Shown: positions 51,055 to 62,709 of the stretch, piece after piece
How positions within the stretch are numbered: position 1 is the stretch's first letter
Layout: each line of letters opens with the position of its first letter
Source of the DNA: Paramecium sonneborni
Lineage: Eukaryota > Ciliophora > Oligohymenophorea > Peniculida > Parameciidae
Assembly: GCA_905182985.1 (NCBI GenBank)
Contig: CAJJDN010000037.1
Location: 516,929-580,928 of the forward strand
Length of the DNA: 64,000 bases
Direction of reading: 5' to 3'
Position numbers and translations under genes: made by a program
Notes under the pieces: model-generated
Told to the model about the DNA's origin: nothing
Seen by the model: the letters and a program-made list of their open reading frames with translations, nothing else
Database searches by the model: none

Positions 51055-52920
51055 TCATTATATAGTTTGCATATAATTAAAAATATCATTTAAATTTTCT
51101 AAGATTTCTTTTCTCAATTCATTTGTTTCATTAGCTTCTATCATTTCTGTATAAAACTTTTAAAAGCATTTATTTTTCATAATTTCTTTTAATTCATCTT
51201 TTAATAAATGTTTATTTTCATTTATCAAAATAGTTTATTGTTATATACATTTAGGCCATTTAATAATTTTATCTACTTATAAATTTACAAGTTATTCTCT
51301 TAAAGATATCTTCTAATCTCTTTTAAAATGTTTAGCCAATAATCTAAATAAAAATCGAATGTATTATTAATTTTTATGTAATTCTTCTTAAGTTGTCTTA
51401 ATACAATTAATTGTAAATTTATAATTATAAAATTAAACAATAGTAAGAAGAGTAGGAAATGGTATTTTATACAAATTCATCTAATTAATAAAGTATTTAA
51501 AGATGTTAACATATTTATAATCTTTAGGACTCCAAACAGTTTTTTAAATTTCTTACTAAAATATTTTAAATTCTTCATTATCATCATCAAAATCACTTGC
51601 ATCATTATAATTTTACATCTTTTATATTTATTCATCATCAATTTTATTATTTTAAGTAGTTAATGTAAATATTTTGATTTCTGAAAGTAATTAAACAATC
51701 AAAATATAATTAATTTATGTTTTATTAAATTTTTCATTATCAGGTTATTATTAACTATTAATTTCTGATTTATAAAGTAATTTTAAACGAGATATTAATC
51801 CTTTGAATTATTAATTATCATATATGATTGTTAATTTTTCTCTATAATCATTTAATTTCTTAAATAATATTTATAATTAAGTTAAAATAACTTCGTCAAT
51901 TGTTATATACTTAATAAATCTAAAAAAGGAGTATATTTCATGTATATAATATTCTTAATATTCCTTATGTTATTACTCACCTTACATATTATCAGGAATA
52001 TTTAATATATGAACAATATCTTTTAATTCTGGTAATTCAATTAATTAATTTAAAAATGTTAGATTAGAATGACATATGATTTACCTATATTTGAAATTGA
52101 ATTAATCATATTTAGATTTATAACCCAAATTTAGTAAAAGATCAGGAATAATCATATCTTTTTGATTAGCAAAGTAAAGTAAGATTTTCATAATTTCATA
52201 AATAATAAAGGGTTATTTTATTTATCTATTTCTATTATTTTATAATACTATTAAGTGATTTTGAATTGATTCATATAAATATTCCATTTTTTAACTAATA
52301 ATTTCATTTAATCCTTTGAATTATTTTGATTATTATTTTTAAAATATATTTCTAATCCAATAATAGTCATTTATCTTCATAATTTGAAGATTAATAATTT
52401 GATGCATATTTTAATTAAGTAATTCTATAGTTTCAATTATTATTTCTTTGTCATTGCAATTTGAATTAATTTATTACTTACTATCAAATTAAAAACTGGC
52501 AATATTTATATATTGATGATGAAATTGTGCTTCAATTAAATATTTTTATAATTTCTCGCAGTAGATGATTTCAAACTGATTCATATTATTTAATTCTATA
52601 AACTAAAATATTTTAGGGAATGGTTTTTTTTCTAAAATCAAATCTATCATTTCTTATCTAATATTTTCAGTCTTCAATTACTCATTCATAATGTTTAATA
52701 CTTTTTATTATTTAACATCCTAAAAGCTATAATTATGTTTCTATATCTTCTAAATCTAATTTTTTATATTCATTAATGGTTAACTACAATTCTTGAATAG
52801 ACTATTATCAATTTTATGACACATTTTATAAACTGATTGAAATTAATGAGTTTACAATATTTCATTAATTAAAAGTTGATGATTAGGTGATAATATTCTC
52901 TATTGTTCTTCTAAATCCAT
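51055..52920 (-). CDS. Large helical protein, unrecognised
   Basis: Intronless 621-residue frame (MDLEEQQRILSPNHQ...), mostly alpha-helical with many Ile/Leu/Gln/Tyr, suggesting ARM/HEAT-like repeats. An acidic patch (NDASDFDDDNEEF) lies near residue 430. No signal peptide or transmembrane segment. The start codon falls eight bases inside the second contig-overlap repeat, so only this copy is complete. No family recognised; it may be a karyopherin-like or scaffold protein, but I cannot support that. Confidence 0.7.
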
Positions 52921-52996
52921 AAAATATTGGAGTTGTAAATATATTAATCAGTTCCTGTATATATTTGTAAAATTAATAAATGAAATATTATAATAA

Positions 52997-53397
52997 TCAA
53001 TTTCTTTTATAAGGTTTACGATTTTAAATTGGTTCAATTTCATCTTCAGTTTCAATGTTTTCAACTAGCTCTTTAATTTATTTTTCAATTTCTGAACACT
53101 ACTTTTCAAATTGTTTTTAATTAATTCTTAATTAATCAAGAATTTATTCAGTTAAATTAGCAGAGCTTGCTTATCCAACTTATTTATCAACTCTCATGCA
53201 TTCAGGTGGATATATTCTTGGTTCTTCTTATTAATCATATTCAAATTAAACATAACTCAAATATGATATTCAATTTTTACTTATTTTTTAATTCCTTTTT
53301 AATTTTGTTATTATTTCCCTTATGTAGTAGCCAATGAACTTCTAATCTCAGATAACAATTATAGCGAATTTTATAAAACAGAACTTTTATAAGACAT
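52997..53397 (-). CDS. Small charged coiled-coil protein, copy 1
   Basis: Begins MSYKSSVLQNSLQLLSEI and ends with a coiled coil (LTEQILDQLRINQKQFEK) and KPYKRN. A 25-nt intron (revcomp of 53265-53289 region) links the halves, but the frames differ by one base; one A too many in the A-run just before the donor would reconcile them. The middle has YPPECMRVDKQVGQ. No family recognised. The same sequence, with the same defect, recurs at 54068-54468. Confidence 0.5.
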
Positions 53398-53447
53398 TCT
53401 CTATTTTTAAATAAATAATAAAAAAATTATTAAATTTGAATTCAAAA

Positions 53448-53663
53448 ATGTACTCAAAATAGTTAAAATTTGAATAAGAATATGAAAATCCAAATAAAGA
53501 GAATCAAGGCCCTTAAGATATTATTTAAACTAATCTTTTACATTCCAATAGACCTCCTTTAATAGATATTACAGATGTTTTATATCCTAAAAAGAAATAC
53601 AAAAAACAATAATGGCAATAATAATAAATAAATGTATTTATGTCAACAGTCTCTTTAAGATGA
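53448..53663 (+). CDS. Small protein, 71 aa, copy 1
   Basis: Intronless frame MYSKQLKFEQEYENPNKENQ ending VFMSTVSLR. It contains RPPLIDITDVLYPKKKYKKQ, faintly recalling the start of the axonemal dynein light chain p28, but it stops after 71 residues, so this is only a suggestion. It is divergent from the small coiled-coil gene, with 50 bp between starts. Duplicated at 54519-54734 by the assembly. Confidence 0.5.
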
Positions 53664-53982
53664 TTATAAAAATATATCCTGAATTGTTATATATATAAAT
53701 ATTTTCTAATAAATATATAATTTTATTCACTTCAAACTTTAACAAATCTCATATAGAATATTATTATTTGTAACAATTATTCTTAAGATAATATACTAAT
53801 AGTCTAAACTAAAATATAATCAAGTTTAATCTCTAAAATTATATTTAAGGAAGAAAAACATAAAATAGTGAATGATTAAATTAAATTAATATTTTCTACA
53901 TTAACTTTCAAAAATATATATATATTATTATAATGATAATAAATGGTTCATTACTTTATTTTTATATGTATACTAATTGTAT

Positions 53983-53983
53983 N
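53983..53983. other. Single-N scaffold join
   Basis: One undetermined base between two perfect 1070-bp repeats, marking a contig join. Confidence 0.9.
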
Positions 53984-54067
53984 AAATCCATAAAATATTG
54001 GAGTTGTAAATATATTAATCAGTTCCTGTATATATTTGTAAAATTAATAAATGAAATATTATAATAA

Positions 54068-54468
54068 TCAATTTCTTTTATAAGGTTTACGATTTTAAAT
54101 TGGTTCAATTTCATCTTCAGTTTCAATGTTTTCAACTAGCTCTTTAATTTATTTTTCAATTTCTGAACACTACTTTTCAAATTGTTTTTAATTAATTCTT
54201 AATTAATCAAGAATTTATTCAGTTAAATTAGCAGAGCTTGCTTATCCAACTTATTTATCAACTCTCATGCATTCAGGTGGATATATTCTTGGTTCTTCTT
54301 ATTAATCATATTCAAATTAAACATAACTCAAATATGATATTCAATTTTTACTTATTTTTTAATTCCTTTTTAATTTTGTTATTATTTCCCTTATGTAGTA
54401 GCCAATGAACTTCTAATCTCAGATAACAATTATAGCGAATTTTATAAAACAGAACTTTTATAAGACAT
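54068..54468 (-). CDS. Small charged coiled-coil protein, assembly duplicate
   Basis: Exact second copy of 52997-53397. Not a separate gene if the repeat is an unmerged contig overlap. Confidence 0.5.
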
Positions 54469-54518
54469 TCTCTATTTTTAAATAAATAATAAAAAAATTA
54501 TTAAATTTGAATTCAAAA

Positions 54519-54734
54519 ATGTACTCAAAATAGTTAAAATTTGAATAAGAATATGAAAATCCAAATAAAGAGAATCAAGGCCCTTAAGATATTATTTAAA
54601 CTAATCTTTTACATTCCAATAGACCTCCTTTAATAGATATTACAGATGTTTTATATCCTAAAAAGAAATACAAAAAACAATAATGGCAATAATAATAAAT
54701 AAATGTATTTATGTCAACAGTCTCTTTAAGATGA
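54519..54734 (+). CDS. Small protein, 71 aa, assembly duplicate
   Basis: Exact second copy of 53448-53663. Same caution. Confidence 0.5.
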
Positions 54735-55130
54735 TTATAAAAATATATCCTGAATTGTTATATATATAAATATTTTCTAATAAATATATAATTTTATTCA
54801 CTTCAAACTTTAACAAATCTCATATAGAATATTATTATTTGTAACAATTATTCTTAAGATAATATACTAATAGTCTAAACTAAAATATAATCAAGTTTAA
54901 TCTCTAAAATTATATTTAAGGAAGAAAAACATAAAATAGTGAATGATTAAATTAAATTAATATTTTCTACATTAACTTTCAAAAATATATATATATTATT
55001 ATAATGATAATAAATGGTTCATTACTTTATTTTTATATGTATACTAATTGTATTAATAATTATAATTTAGAATATTAAAAGATTTATTATATTTTCTAAT
55101 TATCATAAAAGATATTTAAAAATTTATCAT
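54735..55130. other. AT-rich intergenic region
   Basis: Roughly 400 bp of convergent 3' flank with TA-rich microsatellite tracts (also present as 53664-53982 in copy 1). No gene seen. Confidence 0.5.
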
Positions 55131-56099
55131 TCAATCTTAAAGAAATTACTAAAAATAAATCTGAAATCTTTTTCTATATGCATCACTATCAACACAACTA
55201 ATTTGTTAATCTGGTTTATGCATTCCAAACCATGTTTTAAATTTGTTTTCTAGTTTTTTAGTACTATTATATTCTTAATAATAATCAATAATCCCTATTA
55301 TTGTACCAACATTATTATTTAATTTAAAGAGTCTCTTACCTTATTAAAATTAATTAATATGTCCGGTAATTATCATTAATGAATAATCCATTGTATTGGC
55401 TTCTGCAAGAATATCACTTTCTTATTTAATTTAATTCATTAAATCTAATTTCTTTTCAACAGAGAAATCTTAAAAGAATCTTATTTTTTTAAAATCTTCA
55501 TCTTTTCCTTTTAATAAAGGTATGGTTTGGGCTTTATTTTACAATAATTATTGTTGTTATTGAAATTACTCATCAAAATTTTTAGTAATTCTACTGCTTT
55601 AAGCTCCTTTTAAATCATATATACTTATAATTTAACTGTTTTATAATTTATGTTCATAAAATAAATTTTCCATTAGGACCAAATATGATATATTATCTCG
55701 ATCTTCAAATTTATATATTCCAAATGTTTTTGCTAACAAACAATTCTTATTAGCAATTATTTTGAAATAATATTAATGGAATGTGTTTTTAAAATATCTG
55801 TATTATGTTCCAGATATAACTTTTAAAATATACTTATGATTTGAAGTAAATGCAAACTCTGATTGTAAGTTCCTGCCCATATTAAATAATTAAGGAGTCT
55901 CAAAATCTAATTGTTATATTGAATCAATAATATCATTTCTATCTATCAATTAACTAAATTAAGAATGAAATAATGAAACTAATGTATAAATACTGCTTTG
56001 TAAAGTAAAATGTGTTTCTTTTATTTGCAATTCAACACTATATAATTATGATAAAAGAGTTGTGATTTTCTCCCAAGAAGTTTTCTTCACTTTATCCAT
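55131..56099 (-). CDS. Phosphatidylinositol phosphate kinase
   Basis: Intronless 322-residue frame. Conserved PIPK elements: FAFTSNHKYILKVISG with the catalytic Lys, LLAKTFGIYKF, YLVLMENLFYE, IYDLKGAQSSR, NTMDYSLMIITG (the DYSL motif), and near the end VGTIIGIIDYYQEYNSTKK followed by KRFQIYF. It would make PI(4,5)P2 or a relative at membranes. It is short for the family: the N-terminal dimerisation region is reduced, and the activation loop between GIID and the C-terminus is brief. Substrate specificity cannot be told. Confidence 0.85.
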
Positions 56100-56962
56100 T
56101 TTTATAATTATTATCAAAGAACTTAAATGTTAATATAAATCAGATATTAAAATGGAAATTAGTGTTTTATTATTATTATATAAAAATCATATAATATATT
56201 GTTTATTTTCTCATTTAATTTATATTTAAAGAAAAATCAAAAAATATATAAGATTACTACAATTTATAATCATATCTCTCAATTCTTTTTTTAATTTCAA
56301 TTATTTCTATTAAATTAATATAGAATTCCTATCAATCTCGATAAATGTTCATTAAGTTATTTGAAAAGTCTTAAAAGATGATAAAATATTGATGAATGCT
56401 ATTTCAAACAGTCATAATTATATTTTTTATAATTTATTTAGACCAAACAACAAATCGTTTTCACAGTAGGCTTATATTTAATATATCCTGACAAATTTAA
56501 ATAAATAATTAGAATAAGTATGTGGAAGAATATCTTTTGTTAGTTTTTAATTAAGATATATACTTTTTTAAGTAATAATCATTATATTAATAAATCTTTT
56601 TAAGAAATAATATTAAAAGAAAACTTATTTATTGATTCTATATGTTTTATTTAATTAAAATTAAATCAATTTAAGAATAAGATTCAATGTTTAATCTAGA
56701 TATGATTATCTTTTTGAAAATAAAATTTAATATCATTTTAGAATTTTATACCATAAAATCAGAATAGCATTATATTTCTACTATATAAATAATTTTTTTA
56801 ATAAAAAATAAATTAATAAATAATTTTATTATAAACTAAATTATGGTACTTTATGATGAATTTTCATGCACCCCTCTTATTAAGATGATGATATCATTAA
56901 ATATACCCATTTCTGATAATTCATAATATATAATTATAAAATTGAAAATAAATAAGAATATT
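56100..56962. other. AT-rich intergenic region, no gene
   Basis: About 860 bp of very AT-rich DNA. No convincing frame, repeat or RNA gene. Confidence 0.5.
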
Positions 56963-57609
56963 TCAATGTGCTAGTGTTTTAGGTATTTTGTTCCAAAAAT
57001 GCTAGTATTTAATTTATTAATATTTTGCCAATATATCATGATTATATATTTTCCCACTTTTAATATAAGAATCACTTTCTGTAATTTAAGTCTCTATAGT
57101 TTTTGGTATATATGAGTTTAATTGTTCATTTTAAGCTTCATATTTTTTCTAAATTAGAATTACTCTATCATACATACATGAATATCATCTACTATTTTTT
57201 ACATTTATTTAATTTGTTGATTATGTTTGATTGCAAGTCGTCCTAATCTAATTGCATAAGTCTCTCTCTATTCATCTGAAAATTTCATATTAAAAAAATT
57301 TTGTTTGAGTTTAGTATTTACATAAGGATTATCTTATAAGATATCTTTATATTAATATTTAAAACATTCAAGTTCTTGATTTAATTTTTTTTATTTTTCT
57401 TTGATTTTTGTTTACATTGATTGTTTTACATAATAATCTAATTCTTTCGTTAATGAAATTTGTCTGCTTCTTTATGGTATTTTAATAGGTTTTAAATTAA
57501 TATTAGGATTATCTTAAGATAATTATCTAGGTTTCAATTATTTTTTGACTTTTAATTCTTGTAAAATAATGGCTGATTCAGGTGTAAAGTAAATTTTGTT
57601 ATCTTGCAT
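56963..57609 (-). CDS. Coiled-coil protein, 205 aa, unrecognised
   Basis: Two exons; the 29-nt intron 57149-57177 changes to the clearly better downstream frame. Starts MQDNKIYFTPESAIILQELK. The Arg/Lys-rich first half is followed by helices (KELDYYVKQSMQTKIKEKQ; RETYAIRLGRLAIKHNQQIK) and a polar end ...WNKIPKTLAH. Possibly ciliary by style. No domain recognised. Confidence 0.6.
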
Positions 57610-57680
57610 GAAAATTATAATAATATATCTATATATATATATAAATGATATATGATAAATTTGTATTAAAAAATACTTAT

Positions 57681-58128
57681 TCAATCATTTTGTGTTCTAA
57701 GTTTTGGTTTAGCTAATCTCTATATTAATGTTTTCTATTTATCAGATTTAATGGATAATTAAGCTTATTTTAAAGGAGGTAATTTATATGGATATTAAGG
57801 ACTTAAAACTTATGAATCATATTTTCTTAATTGAAATGAAAAATCAGGTGAAAAGTATGCTTTATCTTGAACATTCCTAATTACATATGTATCTCTTCCT
57901 GTTCCATCACTAAAATAAAATTGGCGTTTTTCAGGTTTGAAATGAGATTTTTAAGGAGAATAAGTACCATAAGCCCCTTAGAATTTGAGAAAAACAATTA
58001 CAGTTTTGATTGGATGGTTTTTTTTATAATTTGAAATTTCCAGGGTAAAAACCTCCATTATCATTAAAAATATATGAATCTCTTCCTGTTCCATCTTAGG
58101 AATATAATTTGGTCATAGATTAGTTCAT
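57681..58128 (-). CDS. Protein with repeated DGTGRD motif, possible axonemal protein
   Basis: Two exons (intron 57977-58001) give 140 residues. The motif Y/F-S-x-DGTGRD-S/T-Y-I/V-x-N/R-N appears twice (YSQDGTGRDSYIFNDNGG and YFSDGTGRDTYVIRN), each near one end of a Pro/Tyr/Lys-rich, probably extended chain. The nucleotide sequence of the motif is also conserved between the repeats. Small tandem-motif proteins like this often coat microtubules in protists; that is inference only. The neighbours are another small coiled-coil gene and a trichocyst protein gene. Confidence 0.7.
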
Positions 58129-58188
58129 AATGAATAAATTTATTTTACTTTATAAAATAATAAAAAAATATTGATTTTTTTGATATGA

Positions 58189-59366
58189 TCATACTTTAAC
58201 TTATTAAGCTACTATAGTATAAGCTTAAGTAATGATTTTAACTTCATTTTCTCTTTTTGCACTTCTAAGATTATAATTAGATTAAACAATTTCTCTTTCA
58301 TTTCTATATTATTAAAGTAAATCTTGAGCAATCGGTAAATCTTTTTATATTTGATTTCTAGACTTTGTTGATAATGCCTATAAAATATAAATAAATTTAA
58401 ATAACATTTTCTTCATTTCTTCTTTTTAGAGTAATTAAAGTTCTAGAATAATCAGCACTTAATCTTTCTCTAACTTCTGTTACTTCTTTTAAAGTTATTT
58501 AATAAGCTTATGTAACCTTAACTTCATATTCCTCTGCTCCATCATTTTCAGATATTCTTTAATCTCTAATATTTTCAAGTAATTGAATTATTCTAGTTAC
58601 AGTTGGTATATCAAATCTATATATATATAATTTATTAATATATATATACTTTGTTGTTACAGCTACTAAAGCAGTTAAAGGATGATTTGGTCCTAAAGAA
58701 TTTCTTAATTCATCAATATATTATTTTGTATGTTATTAAGATAAAATTGTTGTTTTATTTTATTCTGCAAATACTGCTTATTGTAATTTTGCAATCATTT
58801 CATTTAATCCATCAATAGATTTTATATTATTTATACTTCTTTGCTAAATATAATTTAAACTATTTACTTTTAGAGTTTCTATTTCACTCTTGTATTGATT
58901 TCTTATTTCCTCTTCTTTTGAGTTTAATGTATTTAATTATTTCTCTTAAGATTATTAAGTACCAATAAGTTTGCTTATATCTTCATTTAATTCTCCTATT
59001 TATTAATTTAATCTTTGCAATTCTCTTCCAAGTTTTTCTGTTTATATCTCTAAAATCTCTATTTCAACATTCAATTGACCAATTTTCTTATGTATTATTA
59101 CTAAATTTAAATACTTTTGCATATTCTTAATCTTCTACACTTTAATCAGCAATTAATTAGTCTCTTATACTTTTAATTTCTTTTAACACTTCTTCAACGT
59201 AAGAACTTTACAACATTTTGAGTTCAATAAGACTTGCTAATTACTTTGAGAAATCATTTTTTAATGCAATTTTATCCATTTATGCCATAACTTGATCTAC
59301 TTTACTTTATAATCCTGTTTAGAATGTTAAAGTAATAAGCATCACTATCAATAGTACTTATTTCAT
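58189..59366 (-). CDS. Trichocyst matrix protein-like secreted coiled-coil protein
   Basis: Minus-strand gene with several introns (one near 59088-59115, a 33-nt one near 58617-58649, one near 58387-58414), about 350 residues. It begins with a signal peptide (MKQVLLIVMLITLTFQTGLQ), then continuous heptad sequence (VLKEIKSIRDQLIADQS; LNVEIEILEIQTEKLGREL) and ends TIVAQQVKV. Same architecture as the trichocyst matrix gene at 18039, with different sequence. Expected to be secreted and stored in trichocysts. Confidence 0.8.
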
Positions 59367-59403
59367 AAAAACGGTATAATTAAATTATTATTATTTTATA
59401 ATC
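59367..59403. promoter_or_regulatory. 37-bp divergent spacer
   Basis: Separates the start codons of the trichocyst protein (minus) and LSm3 (plus). Contains no recognised motif but must be involved in initiation of both. Confidence 0.4.
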
Positions 59404-59661
59404 ATGGACACTTTAGATGAACCATTGGATGTGCTTAAATTTTCAATTGCATAATAAATTTATATCAAAATGAGAAATAATATAGAACTTAAAGGGACTC
59501 TAGTTAGTTATGACAATCATTTAAATATGATTATTAGCAAAGCTGAAGAAACATCATTTTAAGAAGGAATCAAAACTAAAAGAAAATTAGATGCACTTTA
59601 CCTAAGAGGGGATGGAATTATTCTAATTAGTCCTTTAAAGAAGGGAATCACTTCATTATGA
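59404..59661 (+). CDS. LSM3: LSm3 (U6 snRNA-associated Sm-like protein)
   Basis: Intronless 85-residue frame. [20 protein letters not shown] is the LSm3 N-terminus. Sm1 contains [17 protein letters not shown] with the conserved D-x-H-x-N, and Sm2 has [14 protein letters not shown] with the RGD. A short loop between Sm1 and Sm2 ([14 protein letters not shown]) matches LSm3. It forms part of LSm1-7 and LSm2-8 rings in mRNA decay and splicing. Confidence 0.95.
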
Positions 59662-59742
59662 AACAATGAATTCAGTTTTTAATACATATATTTTAAAAAT
59701 TACTCAAATATTTATCAATTAATATTATGTATATATTGAATA

Positions 59743-60381
59743 TCAATTACAAAATAATTTCTTTATTTTTATATACGTATGTGGGAATAAAGAACTAGTT
59801 ATTAAAGCAACTGATTTTATTAATATGTAACAAATTATCATAAATGCTATTGGTATAGATGCTAGAATTGTTAACAATAAATTTAATTTAAGTATATTTG
59901 GCTACATACCTTCACAATTTTGACATTCCTACAAATTTATAAATGTTTTCAATGCCCATATATTTTATACAACTCCTACAAAAAATACACTAAAACCAAT
60001 TTTTGATAGTAAAACTTTTCTAATTGTCCAATGATTTAATCTAACAGCAATATCCTATCTATTTTTATATTTTTGCATCTTTTCCTATTATTATTTTATG
60101 CGTTTTATATTACTTTTTTATATAAAGTTTTAGCATAAATTATATAAGATAGCCCTGCTAAAATTAATAGGATCAATATATTTATAAGCAAATGCTTAAA
60201 TGCATATGGGCAGAATTAATGAAAATATATCGAGTATAAATCAATACCGGCTAATAAAAAGCAATATATTGTTCCAAAAAGCCTACAGAGTAATTTTAGA
60301 ATACCACATTGATTATATTATTGGACAATTAAAACAAAGCCATCTTTTATCAAAATGCACTAACCATATTAGAGTTATCAT
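59743..60381 (-). CDS. Multi-pass membrane protein, unrecognised
   Basis: Three exons with introns 60283-60304 and 60085-60113 give 195 residues (all phases fit). Four hydrophobic segments: LFGTIYCFLLAGIDLY, LLINILILLILAGLSYII, IGFSVFFVGVVQNIWAL and LLLTILASIPIAFMIICYIL. Cys pairs lie at CFNC, near FCPY and at CQNCEG, and a basic loop (KNRQDIAVRLNHWTIRK) between TM2 and TM3. No family recognised. The plus-strand frame 60200-60430 is its shadow. Confidence 0.6.
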
Positions 60382-60701
60382 ATTTCAATATTTTAATATT
60401 AAATATAATTATCTAATCGAATCAAAATAATAAACAATTCTTTTTTTCATTTTAAACTTTTCTTTTCTTAAGATGTTTTTATGAAATAAATATTTAATAA
60501 TAATAATCTTATCAAACACTAATTCTAAATTAATTTATTTATTCTTCAAAATTATTATATTATTAGTTTAATCTTTCTATTTCTCATATAAATAATTATG
60601 ATCCATATTCTTATTATCTATATTTTGATTATGAATTCAATTTGTGTTATTTTAATTATTATTACAATTCAATTACTTAAGCTTATTTTTGTATTAAATT
60701 T

Positions 60702-60953
60702 TCAAGCCAATTTCATATTACTCTTAATATCAATTGAGCTTATTACGCTATTCTAAAAATTTTTTTAATTTTTAATTTTATCATCTTCAAATTGTATATA
60801 AATTCTTTTTTCATTTAATTGCTTTTTAAATTGATTATTATAATCTTTATATTTATTATTTTTGTGATATAATCTATTTCTGTAAATTTATAATTTTCTT
60901 AATTTTTTCATTTCAAATTTCTAGCCATCACTCTAATCCTTTAAGTTGTTCAT
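60702..60953 (-). CDS. Small basic protein, 83 aa
   Basis: Intronless frame MNNLKDQSDGQKFEMKKLRK..., Lys/Asn/Tyr-rich with helical character (YKDYNNQFKKQLNEKRIY). It may be part of a larger multi-exon gene, since neighbouring frames are also Gln/Asn-rich. No family recognised. Confidence 0.4.
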
Positions 60954-61067
60954 TATCTTTTTTTGTATAGTTCTTGCAGATTTTTAATAATATCAAGGTA
61001 GTTTATTGATAAAAAAATTATTTCTGTATATAAAATTAATATAATAAAAAAAATAATAGATAAATTT

Positions 61068-62644
61068 TCATATTATTTGTTTTTGCTTTAGATATTACAA
61101 AGCGAAATCTTATTAGATGATTTTTGAATGAATTTAATTTTATTCAAAATCATTATAAGAAGTCTTTGGATATTCGTCTAAAAGATAAGAAAATTTCTCT
61201 AATTAAAATACTTCTGTTAAAGACAACCTTTTATCACGCATATATCCACTTAACCATGTTCGAATGTAGGTTCTAAAAATATGTTGAAATTTCAAATGCC
61301 AAAAATCAAACAAACTTTAATCTTCTGGTTATTAAATAGTAGAATTATAAAAATCTTTAAAAAAAGAATCAGAAACTTTCTCTAAAATTTAATTAATTTT
61401 TTATTTTAAATCCTAATTGAAATCAATTATATTTACCTCTAGTACTTAATTTGTTTTCTCCATGTCTATTTAAATTTTATAATTTTATAATGCTTATTAT
61501 ATTTCATTTTTATCAACCTTCTTATGAAAAACAGTAGAGATTGATTTATTGAATTGTTAATTTTCTATTTTAATTGAATCTAACATATGAAAAAGTTCTT
61601 TTTAGAAGTTTATTAAAACATATTAAGTTAACATAATAGAAGCTATTTGCCAATCAAATTCTTATGGAATTTTATCTAAAATTTATTAAATTTTGCATGT
61701 TTAATTATAAATAGCAATAACATATTCATAAAGATTTTTAAAATTCTTATGTGTACCATATTAGTTTTTTTCTGGAAAATAATTTTTAAAATAATAGTGA
61801 TTTATTAATTAATCCCAACCAATTCTATCATGTTATGAAAATAGTAGCATTTATTCAATTAATTCAAGAAATTCAGGTTCAAATCCTTCTTTTTATGGAC
61901 ATTTAATTGGTTAAGTTTTAAGAGATTATTTAATATGATCTATAGATTTTTAATCAGACTTAAATGGAATCTCATTATTATAAACAAGTTAATATAATAT
62001 AACTCCTAATGAGAAAATATCTGATTTGCTTGTATATATTAATTCTTTAGAACTTAATTCTGGAGCTTAATATATAGGTGTTCCAGTTTTAGTAGTAGCA
62101 ACATCATTTGTTAATACTTTACCTACTCCAAAATCAGTAATCTTAAATATTTAAACTTAATTACTTTCAGTTCAATTTTACCGGCTTATCTTTATATTAA
62201 TAAATTTTCTGGTTTCATATCTCTATGAATAATGTTTAAAGAATTCAAACAACTATATCCTCTAATGATTTAGGCTGAAAAATCTAATACTTCTTAAAAT
62301 GTGAACTATTGATTTTGTTATTTATATTATTTCATTAATTTTCCTAAATCTGATTCACATTTCTCCATAAATTCTATAAGTAATTTTTCTCCATCTTTTT
62401 CAATTATAAAAATATCATATATTTTCACTAAATTTTATACTTTTTCTTCATTTTTAATAGAATTCACAATACTAATTTCTCTTTCATAAGTATTTTCATT
62501 TTTAAAATTAATTTTAGTTATTTTAGCTACGATTTCCTCATTAGTGCTTATTTTTAAACATTAAAAAATTTAACCCTAACACCCTCCTCCTAAATATTAA
62601 AATATATTAACTCTGTAGTCATCAACTTCTAAATATTCTTCCAT
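61068..62644 (-). CDS. Protein kinase with divergent P-loop and C-terminal extension
   Basis: Two exons (one 23-nt intron just before the DFG motif) give 517 residues. The G-loop is LGGGCQGQIFQ, the Lys is in IVAKITK, and HRDMKPENLL, ITDFGVGKVL and GTPIYQAPELSS are intact; DIFSLGVILYQL is the DxWSxG segment. About 200 residues follow the kinase domain without a recognised domain (FDFWHLKFQHIFRTYIRTWL). Looks like the ciliate-expanded kinase group; substrate unknown. Confidence 0.85.
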
Positions 62645-62709
62645 TTTCTTTTAAATAGAAATTTACAAAAATTAATACAAAAAATTGCTATATATAAATA
62701 ATATATTTT

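Larger units (their letters stand above)
52913..53982. repeat. Direct repeat copy 1 (contig overlap), 1070 bp
   Basis: Identical by eye to 53984-55053 at an offset of 1071 and ends exactly at the N at 53983. Interpreted as an unmerged contig end. Confidence 0.9.
53984..55053. repeat. Direct repeat copy 2 (contig overlap), 1070 bp
   Basis: Second copy of 52913-53982. It starts with the last eight bases of the helical protein's 5' end (including its start codon) and then runs on into the PIP kinase region. Confidence 0.9.

Noticed and set aside
60200..60430. Plus-strand 76-aa ORF
   Set aside because: Overlaps the spliced exons of the membrane-protein gene, which has consistent phases.
62571..62590. 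CCCTAACACCCTCC, telomere-like
   Set aside because: It is coding sequence for the kinase G-loop on the minus strand and is not repeated.
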